Below, piece by piece: positions 1-8,758 of a DNA stretch of 64,000 bases. The notes under the pieces are model-generated. The model worked only from the letters and a program-made list of their open reading frames with translations. It was not told the origin of the DNA and did no database searches. The stretch is from Streptomyces avermitilis MA-4680 = NBRC 14893 (GTDB taxonomy: Bacteria; Actinomycetota; Actinomycetes; Streptomycetales; Streptomycetaceae). Made by a program: the position numbers and the translations under genes. The stretch lies in assembly GCF_000009765.2 (NCBI RefSeq), contig NC_003155.5, positions 3,162,001 through 3,226,000 on the forward strand. The letters run 5' to 3'. The stretch's first letter is position 1, and each line of letters opens with the position of its first letter.

Positions 1-174
1 GCATGACATACCTCGTTCTGGGAGAGGGGAGTTCTGGAGAGGCGGGGGGAGCGCCCCTTCTCTCAGGGGCTCGAGGCTGTGACATCGTGCGGCTCCGCCG
101 CGTGGGCGCGACCAGCCACCCACTGCCCGCGGTGAACGGACGCCCCGCGGCTCCCCGGCACTTCCAACCGGGCG

Positions 175-1110
175 TCAGCCCTTCACCGCGCCGGTCAGCA
201 TGCCCTTCTTGAAGTGCCGCTGGACGAAGGGCGAGAGAACGGCGACCGGCAGCAGGGCCAGCACCATGACGGCCATCTGGACGGCGAGTGCGGACACCTG
301 GCCCGTCTTGATGGCCTGGCCCATGCCGACCGGTGGCTCCTGCTTCTGGACGAGCTGGATCATGACGTTCTGCAGCGGCATCATGTCCTGGTCGCTCAGG
401 TAGATCGACGCGTTGAACCAGGCGCTCCAGTAGCCGACGGCGTAGAAGAGCGTGATCACGGCGATGACCGCGCGGGACAGCGGCATCACGATCTGCCAGA
501 GGATCCGCCAGTCCCCCGCGCCGTCGATCCGCGCGCTGTCGACGAGCTCCTGCGAGATACCCATGAAGAACCCGCGCAGCACCAGGATGTTGAAGACACT
601 GATGGCGCTCGGCAGGATGAGCGCGAGATACGTGTCCGTCAGGCCCAACGACTGCACCAGCAGATACGTGGGGATGAGGCCTGCGCCGAAGAACATCGTG
701 GCGAGCAGGGTCATCAGGAACCAGCGGTGCCCGACCGACCCGATGCGGGACAGCCCGTACGCCGCTAGGACGGACACCGTCATCGAGAACAGCGTGCCGA
801 CGAGGGTGACGCCCAGGCTGACGAGGGTGGCGCAGGTGACCTGACCGCCGCTCAGCAGCTCCTGGTAGGCAATGAAGCTGATGCCCTTGGGGATGACCAC
901 CAGGCCGCCGGCGTCGGAGATGACCTTCTTCGAGGACAGGCTGGTGACGATGACGATCCACAGCGGGAACAGGACGCCGAGGCAGGCACCGGCCAGGGCA
1001 ATGCCCTTGCCCGCGAGCCCGGCCTTGCCGGGCTCCTCCTCCCAGACGGGCCTCGGCGGGGCGGCCCAGCGGCCGGGGGCCTTCGGCCGTTGTTCGGTCA
1101 CGGTGCTCAC
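175..1110 (-). CDS. Carbohydrate ABC transporter permease, LplC/MalG type
   Basis: A 311-residue inner-membrane permease with about six hydrophobic segments, the first after a roughly 30-residue Arg/Pro-rich cytoplasmic N-terminus. The EAA-like loop that docks on the ATPase reads ELVDSARIDGAGDWRILWQI, typical of the MalG/LplC branch. The GTG start overlaps the stop of the upstream permease by four bases (GTGA), so the two are translationally coupled. It is the last gene of a binding protein-permease-permease operon. No ATPase gene is present; in streptomycetes such sugar importers usually share the MsiK ATPase (family knowledge). The substrate is not visible from the sequence; the divergent GH3 gene suggests a beta-linked oligosaccharide (inference). 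Confidence 0.9.
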   Translation of the reverse strand: MSTVTEQRPKAPGRWAAPPRPVWEEEPGKAGLAGKGIALAGACLGVLFPLWIVIVTSLSSKKVISDAGGLVVIPKGISFIAYQELLSGGQVTCATLVSLGVTLVGTLFSMTVSVLAAYGLSRIGSVGHRWFLMTLLATMFFGAGLIPTYLLVQSLGLTDTYLALILPSAISVFNILVLRGFFMGISQELVDSARIDGAGDWRILWQIVMPLSRAVIAVITLFYAVGYWSAWFNASIYLSDQDMMPLQNVMIQLVQKQEPPVGMGQAIKTGQVSALAVQMAVMVLALLPVAVLSPFVQRHFKKGMLTGAVKG

Positions 1111-2192
1111 TTCTTGTACACCCCCTGCTCGCCCATGAGATGGGCGACCTTGTTCGCGGCGAGGACAAGGCCGAGGCTGACCACGCCCTTGATCAGGCCC
1201 GCCGCCGCCGCGTAACTGAAGTCCTGGTTACGGACGCCGTTCCACCACACGAAGGTGTCGAGGACGTCCGACGCGCCCGGCCCGACCGCGTCGCGTTGCA
1301 GCAGGATCTGCTCGAAGCCGACCGTGAGCGCGTCACCGACGCGCAGCACCAGCAGCAGGGCGATCACCGGGCGCAGCGCGGGCAGCGTGACGTGCCACAT
1401 CCGGCGCCATCGCCCGGCCCCGTCCATCGCCGCGGCCTCGTACAGGTCGGGACTGACGGAAGCCAGCGCGGCGAGGAAGACGATGATGCCCCAGCCCGCG
1501 TCTTTCCAGACTCCCTCGGACGTCACCAGGAATTTGAAGATCCCCGGGTCGGTCATGAGGTCGAAGCCCTCATACCCGTGCTGCCGCAGGGTCTGCGCGA
1601 TGATGCCGGCGCCACCGAAGATCTGCTGGAAGACGGTGATGACCAGCACCCAGGAGAAGAAGTGCGGCAGGTAGAGGATCGCCTGCGACACCGCCCGCAC
1701 CCGGGGCCTGATCACGCTGTTGATGAGCAGCGCGAGCAGGATCGGGATGGGGAAGAAGAGCAACAGCTGGAGGGAGAACAGGACGAAGGTGTTCTGGACG
1801 GCGTTCCAGAACGCCGAGTCATCGAGGATCCGGGTGAACTGCTCGAAGCCCACCCAGGGGCTCTCGAAGATGGCGACGAAGCCGTTGTCGCTGATGTACG
1901 GGTCGTACTCCTGGAAGGCGACGACGTTGCCCAGGATCGGTATGTAGTTGAAGACCAGGACCAGCAGGACGGCCGGCAGGGTCATCAGGATCAGCGTGCG
2001 GTCCCGCTTGAGACGGGTCCTGAGAGTGCCGCCCTCCGAGGCCTTCTTCAAGGCTTTCTTCGACGCCTTGGAGACAGCGGCGGGCCTGGCGGCCTTGGCG
2101 GACCCGCTCCCGCCGTCGGACGGCTCGGCGGTGTCCGTCGCCGAGGACGGATCGGTGCGCGCGGCGGCGCCCGGCGTGGTGCTGTGTGCCAC
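1107..2192 (-). CDS. Carbohydrate ABC transporter permease, LplB type
   Basis: A 361-residue permease that pairs with the LplC-type protein downstream. The first about 65 residues are a hydrophilic Ala/Ser/Lys-rich extension, followed by six predicted membrane segments beginning near residue 70 (LILMTLPAVLLVLVFNYIPI). The EAA loop reads DLYEAAAMDGAGRWRRMWHV. It starts with GTG four bases after the stop of the binding-protein gene and overlaps the next gene by four bases, so all three form one operon. The LplB/LplC pair is used for large or complex glycans in other bacteria (family knowledge). The exact sugar is unknown. Confidence 0.9.
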   Translation of the reverse strand: MAHSTTPGAAARTDPSSATDTAEPSDGGSGSAKAARPAAVSKASKKALKKASEGGTLRTRLKRDRTLILMTLPAVLLVLVFNYIPILGNVVAFQEYDPYISDNGFVAIFESPWVGFEQFTRILDDSAFWNAVQNTFVLFSLQLLLFFPIPILLALLINSVIRPRVRAVSQAILYLPHFFSWVLVITVFQQIFGGAGIIAQTLRQHGYEGFDLMTDPGIFKFLVTSEGVWKDAGWGIIVFLAALASVSPDLYEAAAMDGAGRWRRMWHVTLPALRPVIALLLVLRVGDALTVGFEQILLQRDAVGPGASDVLDTFVWWNGVRNQDFSYAAAAGLIKGVVSLGLVLAANKVAHLMGEQGVYKK

Positions 2193-2196
2193 GTCG

Positions 2197-3879
2197 TCAC
2201 CCCTGCGCGGATCCGCTGTCGTCCAGCAGCTTCTTGTACCAGTCCCGCAGCTTGTCGCCGCCCTGGCTCTTCCAGTCCGACACCGCCTGCTGCATGTCGC
2301 TGATCTTCTTGCGGCCGCGGACGACGTCGTCCTCCAGATCCTCGAAGTCGTTGGAGAGGTTGGTGTAGCGAGCCGGTTCGGTGACCTGGAGTCCGAAGAA
2401 GGAGGACTTCTTGGTGAAGGCGCCCATCCGCTGCTGCCACTCCACCTGTTCCTTGGCGATGTCCGGGAAGTCGGGGTGCGCGATGGTCGGGGCGGGGCTG
2501 GCGAGCATGACGTAGGCGTTCAGGACCTCCAAGTTGCCCTGGTCGGTCTTGACCGGCATGCCGTCCTTGACGGTGTAGTGCGTGCCCTCCACCCCGTAGT
2601 TGGTGAGCATGTACTCCTTGGTGCCGTACGGGGCGGCGGTGACGTTCGCGGCGGCCAGCACATCGTGGATCACGGCCTTCGACGCCTTCTTGTTGATGAA
2701 GGCGAAGATGCCCGCGGGCGACCCGCACCACAACTGGGGATCGCCCCCGTCGTGGCCGAAGATGTCCATGCCCGCGATGCGGAAGTCCTTGTTCTGGGTG
2801 GCCTGTTCGGCCATCTTGCCCCACCAGTCCGAGATGTTCTGGTTGTACATCAGGACCTGGCCGTCGGTGAAACGCTGGCCCGCGTTGCCCTGGTTCTTCG
2901 CCTTGGCATCGGGGTGGACGACACCCGCGGCGTACAGCTTGCGCGTCCACTCCAGCGCTTCGAGGTACTCGTCGGTCTCGACGCGGTAGATCAGTTTGCC
3001 GTCGACGAGGTTCCAGCCGAGCGGCTTCTCGCTTCCGGAGAGCACACCGAAGATGCCGAAGGCCGTCCACTTCATGTCGTCGCAGGCCCACACCTTCGCC
3101 TTGGCGTCGGTGATCTCCTTGGCGAGGGCCAGGAACGCGTCGGCGGTGGTGGGGAGTTCGTACCCCTTGTCGTCGAAGACGTCCTTGCGGTAGAAGGGCA
3201 CGATGCCCGGGACGGTGGGCGCGGGCTGGGGCAGGCCGCGCAGCTTGCCGCCGAAGATGGAGTACTGCCAGGCGTCGCTCGGGATGGCGGCGAGGTTCGG
3301 GTAGTCCTTGATCTTGTCGCCGGAGAGGTACGGGCCGAGGTCGGCCATCTTGCTGATGATGGCGCTGGGTATCTTGCCGCCCATGTTCCAACTGGGGATC
3401 ACCACGACGTCCGGCATGTCGCTGGAGGCGAGGACCGCGCCCAGCTTCTCGTCGTACGTGTTGCCGTCCTGGTTCTGCCAGACGATGTTGGCGCCGATCT
3501 TCGCGTTCATCGCCGAGTAGTAGGGGTTGCTGCTCTTCGGCGGCGAGCCCCAGAACGGTGACATGATCTTGATGGTGCTGCCCTTGCCGAGCTTCCGAGG
3601 CACTGAGGTCTTCAGGTCTGCGAGCGAAAGCTCGCTGGTGAAGCCGAGGGCGGAGCCGTTCTTCGACGCGATGTCCGGCGTCACCACGTTCTGCGCCACG
3701 AAGGCGGGAAGGATCTTCTGCGCACCCTTGCCCGAGGTCGTGCCCTCCTTGGAGCCGCTGTCCGACCCGCCGCAGGCGGCGAGCAGCGGCATCCCTCCGG
3801 CGACCGCCGCGGCGGCGACCGCCGTGGAAGCGAGGAAGCTTCTCCGGCTGGGGGCGGAGGTGGCGGAGTTCGGCGTCAT
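2197..3879 (-). CDS. Extracellular sugar-binding lipoprotein of the LplB/LplC ABC importer
   Basis: A 560-residue substrate-binding protein. Its N-terminus carries twin arginines (SRRSFLAST, residues 11-19), a hydrophobic stretch and a lipobox LLAAC with the lipidated Cys at position 36, so export is probably Tat-dependent with membrane anchoring. A Gly/Ser-rich spacer follows, then a long cluster-1-type solute-binding fold. The length (over 500 residues) fits the LplA-like binding proteins that accompany LplB/LplC permeases. It is the first gene of the operon and is divergent from the GH3 gene. A perfect 14-bp palindrome about 135 bp upstream implies LacI-family control. The ATG is preceded by a purine-rich stretch. 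Confidence 0.88.
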   Translation of the reverse strand: MTPNSATSAPSRRSFLASTAVAAAAVAGGMPLLAACGGSDSGSKEGTTSGKGAQKILPAFVAQNVVTPDIASKNGSALGFTSELSLADLKTSVPRKLGKGSTIKIMSPFWGSPPKSSNPYYSAMNAKIGANIVWQNQDGNTYDEKLGAVLASSDMPDVVVIPSWNMGGKIPSAIISKMADLGPYLSGDKIKDYPNLAAIPSDAWQYSIFGGKLRGLPQPAPTVPGIVPFYRKDVFDDKGYELPTTADAFLALAKEITDAKAKVWACDDMKWTAFGIFGVLSGSEKPLGWNLVDGKLIYRVETDEYLEALEWTRKLYAAGVVHPDAKAKNQGNAGQRFTDGQVLMYNQNISDWWGKMAEQATQNKDFRIAGMDIFGHDGGDPQLWCGSPAGIFAFINKKASKAVIHDVLAAANVTAAPYGTKEYMLTNYGVEGTHYTVKDGMPVKTDQGNLEVLNAYVMLASPAPTIAHPDFPDIAKEQVEWQQRMGAFTKKSSFFGLQVTEPARYTNLSNDFEDLEDDVVRGRKKISDMQQAVSDWKSQGGDKLRDWYKKLLDDSGSAQG

Positions 3880-4013
3880 TGCGTCAACCCTTCATGGCGC
3901 ACCAGGACACCCGGCGGAAGAGCCGTCGGCTGCGGTGTCTTGAGTGGAACTGCTGGCTGAGCGGAAGCGGTGGACATCGGAGGGATGTGAGCACGCGAGG
4001 CGTTCTCCCCGAG

Positions 4014-4027
4014 TCGAAGCGCTTCGA
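4014..4027. promoter_or_regulatory. LacI-family operator, copy 1
   Basis: A perfect palindrome TCGAAGCGCTTCGA with the central CG step and GC-rich half-sites typical of LacI-family operators. It lies on the binding-protein side of the divergent intergenic region, about 135 bp upstream of that start codon. An identical copy sits at 4196-4209. The cognate repressor is not in this window. Confidence 0.75.
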
Positions 4028-4166
4028 TGTTGCTGCGAGGTTAAGTGAACCGCTGGGGGTGCACAAGGGTCGATTCCAAGATTCCTCCGAGGTGTGGAGG
4101 ACGGGACCCGCCTCTTCTGTCGCCTCAAATCACCGCCAGGAAACGGAGTTGTTGCGCCGGGATGTC

Positions 4167-4196
4167 TTGACACCCACCCCTTCGTCGAATGAGCAT
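4167..4196 (+). promoter_or_regulatory. Candidate promoter of the GH3 gene
   Basis: A consensus -35 hexamer TTGACA at 4167-4172 is followed 18 bases later by GAGCAT (4191-4196), a plausible weak -10. The 14-bp LacI-type palindrome begins exactly at the end of this -10, so a bound repressor would cover the transcription start. The in-frame ATG at 4189 lies inside this promoter and is therefore unlikely to be the true start. Confidence 0.55.
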
Positions 4197-4209
4197 CGAA
4201 GCGCTTCGA
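4196..4209. promoter_or_regulatory. LacI-family operator, copy 2
   Basis: Second perfect copy of TCGAAGCGCTTCGA, with flanking bases extending it to a 16-bp palindrome ATCGAAGCGCTTCGAA in opposite-strand symmetry except for the ends. It overlaps the presumed transcription start of the GH3 gene, 37 bp before the proposed GTG. Together with the copy at 4014-4027 it brackets the divergent promoters. Confidence 0.75.
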
Positions 4210-4245
4210 AAGCCTCCCGTCGCTCCATCGCAAAGGGATCTCCAC

Positions 4246-7110
4246 GTGACCGCACAAACGCCGCCTACGCCGTCTTTCCGTGATCCGCGGCTGCCGTTCG
4301 CGAAGCGCGTCGACGACCTGCTGGCGCGGCTCACGCTCGATGAACGCATCGCGTTCCTGCACCAGTTCACGCCCGCCGTCGAGCGCCTCGGCATCGCCGC
4401 GTTCCGCACCGGCCAGGAAGCGCTGCACGGGGTGGCCTGGATGGGCCCGGCGACGGTGTTCCCGCAGGCCGTGGGCCTCGGCGCGACCTGGAACGACGAC
4501 CTGGTACGGCGGATCGGCGAGGCGGTCTCGGCCGAGACCCGTGCGATGCGCGCCCGCGACGACCGGGTCGGCCTCAACGTCTGGTCCCCCACGGTCAATC
4601 TGCTGCGCCACCCGCTGTGGGGCCGGGGCGAGGAGGGCTACTCGGAGGACCCGAGGCTGACCTCGGCGATCGCGACGGCGTACACCCGGGGGCTGCGCGG
4701 CGACCACCCCACCTACTGGCGCACGGCGCCCGTCCTCAAGCACTGGCTGGCCCACAACAACGAGACGAACCGCGACACCACGTCGTCCTCGGTCCGCCCG
4801 CGCGTCCTGCACGAGTACGACCTGCGCGCCTTCCGCGAGACGGTCGAGGCGGGCGCGGTGGCCGGTGTGATGCCCGCGTACAACCTGGTCAACGGCCGCC
4901 CCAACCACGTCTCGCCCTATCTGCGCGAGCACCTGCGCACCTGGACGGACCAGGAACTGCTGGTCTGCTCGGACGCGGGTGCGCCCTCCAACCTGGTCGA
5001 CTCCGAGCACTACTTCGACACCCACGAGGAGGCGACGGCGGCGGCGGTCCTGGCCGGCGTCGACAGCTTCACCGACCACGGCACGGACAGCTCCAAGATC
5101 GTCGAGCGGGTCCGCGGCGCCCTGGTCCAGGGCCTGTTGAGCGAGGCCGACATCGACGAGGCGGTCCGCCGCCAGCTCGCGATCCGTTTCCGGCTCGGCG
5201 AGTTCGACCCGCGCCTCGACCCGTACGCCGGCACCTTGGACTTCGACACCGCGGCCCATCGCGCGCTCGCCCGGGAGTCCGCGGAGCAGGCGGTCGTCCT
5301 GCTCAAGAACGAGGGACTGCTGCCGCTGGGCCCCGAGGTGCGCATCGCGGCCGTGGGCCTCCTCGCCGACGAGTGCAAGCTCGACTGGTACAGCGGCACC
5401 CTGCTGCACCGCTCCACCCCGCTGGAGGGCCTGTACGAACGCTTCGGCGCCGACCGCGTCAACTTCGCGGAGGGCGTGGACCGCGTACGTCTGAGGACGT
5501 CGTCGGGCGCCTTTCTGCGGGTGCCCGTGGCCGAGAACGCGGCCGAGGTCACGGCCGACGAGGCGCGCGGCGCCGAGGGCGCGCTGGACCCGGCACTGCT
5601 CGCGGGCCGCACCGACCTGCCTCCGCTCACGACCGACGCCGTCGGCAGCGAACTCGCGCTGATCGACTGGGGCGAGGGCGTGCTGACGCTGCGCGCGCCC
5701 GACGGCCGTTACCTCTCGGTCGCCGACGACGGGTACGTACGCGCCTCCGCGGACCAGCCGGGCGGCTGGGTCGTCCAGGAGACGTTCCGCCTCGAACCTT
5801 CCGAATCCCATGACAACGGCCACCTCCTGAAGCACACAGGGACGGGCAGGTACGTCTGTGTCGCCGCCGACGGCGTGAAGGTTGCCGCTCAGGAGCCGCG
5901 GGACGCGGAGATCTTCGAACTGGAGTCGACCGAGCGCGGCGAGGACGCGGTGACGCGCGTCGCCGCCGCGGCGGACGTGGTCCTGGTGTTCGCGGGCAAC
6001 GATCCGCACATCAACGGCCGGGAGACCGAGGACCGTACGACGCTGCGGCTGCCCGCCCACCAGGAGCGGCTGCTGCGCGCCGCCCGCGCCGCGAACCCGG
6101 CCACCGCCCTGGTCCTGGTCTCGGCGTACCCGTACGCGGTGGACCACGCCGACCTCCCGGCCGCCCTGTGGACCGCGCACGGCGGCCAGGCCGCGGGCAC
6201 CGCGCTGGCCCGCGTCCTGTCCGGCGACGTCTCCCCCGCGGGCCGGCTCCCGCAGACCTGGTACGCGGACGACGCGGACCTGCCCGGCCTCCTCGACTAC
6301 GACGTGATCGGCAGCCGCCAGACGTATCTGTACTTCGAGGGCACGCCCCTGTTCCCGTTCGGCCACGGCCTGTCGTACGCGTCGTTCGCGTACGAGGGGC
6401 TCGAACACCGCACGGACGAAGACACGGTGCGGGTCTCCTTCACCGTCACCAACACGGGCTCCCGGGCGGCGGACGAGGTGGCCCAGCTCTACATCCGGGC
6501 GGTGGACCCGTCCGTCCCGCGCCCGCGCCGCGAACTGGCCGCCCACCGCCGCCTGCGCCTCGCCCCCGGCGCCTCGGCGGAGCTGGCCTTCGCACTCCCG
6601 TCGGCCGCCTTCGCGTTCTGGGACGTGGCGCACGGCCGCCGACGGGTGGAGCCGGGGTCGTACGAACTCCTGGTCGGCGCGTCGAGCGAGGACATCCGGC
6701 TGCGTACGACGATCGAGCTGACCGGCGAGGCGGCGGCCCCCCGCGCCGTACGTGCGCTCGGCCTGAAGGCGGCCGACTTCGACGACCAGCGGAACACCGA
6801 GATCGTCGACCGTACGAAGGTGTCGGGCGACGCGGTGACACCGCTGGACGGCGGGACGGGCGAACTCGTCTTCCGCGCCTGCGACTTCGGGGCCGGTGTC
6901 TCGGGCGTCAGCGCGGATCTCGCGGGCGAGGGCGTCGTCGAGATCTCCCTGGCCGGCGGCCCGCCACCGGCGGTGCTGACCCTGCCCCCGACGAAGGGGC
7001 CGTACGACTACACCACCGTGACGGCCGCCTTCGCCGCGGACGGCGTGCACGACGTCCACCTCAGGCTGCGCGGCCCGCTGCGGCTGGCGCAGGTCGGCTT
7101 CTCCGGTTGA
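4246..7110 (+). CDS. Glycoside hydrolase family 3, beta-glycosidase with beta-trefoil-like insertion
   Basis: A 954-residue probably cytoplasmic enzyme (no signal peptide). I start at GTG 4246, preceded by AAGGGA, rather than at the in-frame ATG 4189, which falls inside the promoter and operator. The N-terminal (beta/alpha)8 domain has the nucleophile motif LLVCSDAG (Asp about 243). The C-terminal sandwich domain has NGRETEDRTTLRLP, with Glu593 or Glu595 the likely acid/base. Between them, about residues 415-555, lies an insertion with repeated motifs such as GAFLRV, DGRYLSVADDGYV and TGRYVCVAADGV, resembling a beta-trefoil (fascin/ricin-like) module. A fibronectin-like domain follows (about residues 735-805). 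It probably hydrolyses imported oligosaccharides. A hairpin terminator follows. Confidence 0.9.
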   Translation: MTAQTPPTPSFRDPRLPFAKRVDDLLARLTLDERIAFLHQFTPAVERLGIAAFRTGQEALHGVAWMGPATVFPQAVGLGATWNDDLVRRIGEAVSAETRAMRARDDRVGLNVWSPTVNLLRHPLWGRGEEGYSEDPRLTSAIATAYTRGLRGDHPTYWRTAPVLKHWLAHNNETNRDTTSSSVRPRVLHEYDLRAFRETVEAGAVAGVMPAYNLVNGRPNHVSPYLREHLRTWTDQELLVCSDAGAPSNLVDSEHYFDTHEEATAAAVLAGVDSFTDHGTDSSKIVERVRGALVQGLLSEADIDEAVRRQLAIRFRLGEFDPRLDPYAGTLDFDTAAHRALARESAEQAVVLLKNEGLLPLGPEVRIAAVGLLADECKLDWYSGTLLHRSTPLEGLYERFGADRVNFAEGVDRVRLRTSSGAFLRVPVAENAAEVTADEARGAEGALDPALLAGRTDLPPLTTDAVGSELALIDWGEGVLTLRAPDGRYLSVADDGYVRASADQPGGWVVQETFRLEPSESHDNGHLLKHTGTGRYVCVAADGVKVAAQEPRDAEIFELESTERGEDAVTRVAAAADVVLVFAGNDPHINGRETEDRTTLRLPAHQERLLRAARAANPATALVLVSAYPYAVDHADLPAALWTAHGGQAAGTALARVLSGDVSPAGRLPQTWYADDADLPGLLDYDVIGSRQTYLYFEGTPLFPFGHGLSYASFAYEGLEHRTDEDTVRVSFTVTNTGSRAADEVAQLYIRAVDPSVPRPRRELAAHRRLRLAPGASAELAFALPSAAFAFWDVAHGRRRVEPGSYELLVGASSEDIRLRTTIELTGEAAAPRAVRALGLKAADFDDQRNTEIVDRTKVSGDAVTPLDGGTGELVFRACDFGAGVSGVSADLAGEGVVEISLAGGPPPAVLTLPPTKGPYDYTTVTAAFAADGVHDVHLRLRGPLRLAQVGFSG

Positions 7111-7141
7111 GGGTCCGGAACAGGCCGGCACGGCAGAAAGG

Positions 7142-7173
7142 GGTCCGGCGCCGGAAGGCATCGGCGCCGGGCC
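7142..7173 (+). terminator. Terminator after the GH3 gene
   Basis: A 12-bp stem (7142-7153 with 7162-7173, one G-U type mismatch) and an 8-base loop, 32 bp after the GH3 stop. There is no T-tract, as is common in Streptomyces. Confidence 0.65.
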
Positions 7174-7196
7174 CCGCTCACGACACCCACCCTACA

Positions 7197-7211
7197 TGAA
7201 AACGATTGTCA
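7197..7211. promoter_or_regulatory. Candidate Zur box without an obvious target gene
   Basis: The 15-mer TGAAAACGATTGTCA matches the streptomycete Zur consensus TGAAAATGATTTTCA at 13 of 15 positions (consensus from general knowledge). It lies between two convergent genes (GH3 and aldehyde dehydrogenase), each with its own hairpin, so no ordinary target gene is placed next to it. A TAGGGT hexamer adjoins it on the minus strand. Confidence 0.4.
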
Positions 7212-7241
7212 CAAGCTGGAGTGACCCCGGGCGTCGCACGA

Positions 7242-7280
7242 CAACGGCCGGAGCCCCCGCACAGCGGGCTCCGGCCGTTG
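7242..7280. terminator. Strong hairpin terminator after the aldehyde dehydrogenase
   Basis: A perfect 15-bp stem (7242-7256 with 7266-7280) and a 9-base loop, 18 bp beyond the aldehyde dehydrogenase stop. It is symmetric and could also stop read-through from the GH3 side. Confidence 0.8.
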
Positions 7281-7297
7281 AAGTCGGTGCGGGCGGG

Positions 7298-8758
7298 TCA
7301 GAGGGCGAGGCCCGTCAGGACCAGCACCCGCTCGTAGGTGTAGTCGTCCATCGCGAACTTCACGCCCTCGCGGCCGACGCCTGACTGCTTGACGCCGCCG
7401 TAGGGCATCTGGTCGGCGCGGTAGGACGGCACGTCGCCGATGACGACACCGCCGACCTCCAGGGCACGGTGGGCCCGGAAGGCGGCCTGGAGGTCGTGCG
7501 TGAACACACCGGCCTGGAGCCCGTACTTCGACTCGTTGACGGCGGCGAAGGCGGCCGCCTCCCCCTCCACCTTCTGCACGGTGAGGACGGGCCCGAAGAC
7601 CTCCTCGCACGAGAGCGTCACGTCGGCCGGCACATCGACGAGCACGGTCGGCGCGTACGAGGCACCCTCGCGCTTGCCGCCCGTCAGCACCCGGGCACCG
7701 GCCTGCGCGGCCTCGTCCACCCACGACTCGACGCGCTTGGCGGCGTCCTCGCTGACCAGCGGGCCGACTTCGGTCGCGTCGTCCGACGGGTCACCGGTGA
7801 CCTGGGCCTCGACGGCGGCGACGACCCGGGGCAGCAGCCGCTCGTACACCGACGCGTCCGCGATCACCCGCTGCACGGAGATGCAGGACTGCCCGCCCTG
7901 GTAGTTGGAGAAGGTGGCGATACGGCCGGCGGCCCAGTCCAGGTCCGCGTCGCTCGCGTAGTCGGCGAGCACGACCGCCGCGCCGTTGCCGCCGAGCTCC
8001 AGCGTGCAGTGCTTGCGCGGCACCGAGTCCATGATCGCGTAACCGACCTTCTCGGACCCGGTGAAGGAGATGACGGGCAGCCGCTCGTCCTGGACGAGAG
8101 CGGGCATCCGGTCGTTCGACACGGGCAGGATGCTCCACGAACCGGCGGGCAGGTCGGTCTCGGCGAGCAGGTCACCGATGACGAGACCCGACAGCGGCGT
8201 CGCGGGGGCGGGCTTCAGGATGATCGGCGCGCCGGCCGCGATCGCGGGGGCGACCTTGTGGGCACACAGGTTGAGCGGGAAGTTGAACGGCGCGATGCCG
8301 AGCACGACACCCTTCGGGAACCGCCGGGTCAGCGCCAGCCGGCCCTGGCCGCCCGCGTCGGTGTCGAGCCGCTGAGCCTCGCCACCGTTGAACCGCCGGG
8401 CCTCCTCGGCCGCGAACCGGAACACGGAGACGGCACGCCCGACCTCCCCGCGCGCCCACTTGATCGGCTTGCCGTTCTCGGCGGAGATCAGCTGGGCGAT
8501 CTCCTCGGTGCGCTCGACGAGCCGCTTGCTGACGTGGTCGAGGGCGGCGGCACGCACATGCGCCGGGGTGGCGGCGAACTCGTCGCGCACGGCGTACGCG
8601 GCGGCCACGGCCTCCTCGGTCTGCGCCTCGGTGGGCACGGAGACCTTGCCGACGAGCCGCCCGTCCCACGGAGAGGTGACGTCGAAGGTGGTCTCACCGG
8701 TGGCCTGGCGGCCGGCGAGCCAGAAGGCGTGGGTGGCTGCCACATTCTCGTTTGGCAT
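7298..8758 (-). CDS. NAD(P)-dependent aldehyde dehydrogenase
   Basis: A 486-residue member of the aldehyde dehydrogenase superfamily, of normal full length. The catalytic region shows the Glu-containing LELGGNGAAVV motif and the Cys motif GGQSCISVQR. SFTGSEKVGYAI is the Rossmann cofactor loop and EEVFGPVLTV the conserved C-terminal motif. I start at ATG 8758 (MPNENVAATHAFW), where family homology begins; an in-frame extension of 33 residues upstream looks untranslated. It lies 195 bp downstream of the PucR-type regulator and near gabT, so succinate semialdehyde or another amine-derived aldehyde is a reasonable substrate (inference). It ends just before a strong terminator. Confidence 0.88.
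   Translation of the reverse strand: MPNENVAATHAFWLAGRQATGETTFDVTSPWDGRLVGKVSVPTEAQTEEAVAAAYAVRDEFAATPAHVRAAALDHVSKRLVERTEEIAQLISAENGKPIKWARGEVGRAVSVFRFAAEEARRFNGGEAQRLDTDAGGQGRLALTRRFPKGVVLGIAPFNFPLNLCAHKVAPAIAAGAPIILKPAPATPLSGLVIGDLLAETDLPAGSWSILPVSNDRMPALVQDERLPVISFTGSEKVGYAIMDSVPRKHCTLELGGNGAAVVLADYASDADLDWAAGRIATFSNYQGGQSCISVQRVIADASVYERLLPRVVAAVEAQVTGDPSDDATEVGPLVSEDAAKRVESWVDEAAQAGARVLTGGKREGASYAPTVLVDVPADVTLSCEEVFGPVLTVQKVEGEAAAFAAVNESKYGLQAGVFTHDLQAAFRAHRALEVGGVVIGDVPSYRADQMPYGGVKQSGVGREGVKFAMDDYTYERVLVLTGLAL

Noticed and set aside
1..174. Small plus-strand frame at the left edge
   Set aside because: No ribosome-binding site or domain; it is more likely the trailer of the permease operon.
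4189..4245. ATG 4189 as the GH3 start
   Set aside because: It lies within the -10 and just before the operator, and has no ribosome-binding site; GTG 4246 does.
3892..7161. A 1,089-codon open frame antisense to the GH3 gene
   Set aside because: It is the mirror frame of a GC-rich gene; the translation is Arg/Gly/Val-rich, shows no domain, and the sense strand encodes a clear GH3 enzyme.
7008..7190. A possible 57-60-residue minus-strand gene that could be leaderless from the TAGGGT next to the Zur-like box
   Set aside because: The peptide is antisense to the GH3 3' end, rich in Pro/Arg, with no domain; only the regulatory site is reported.
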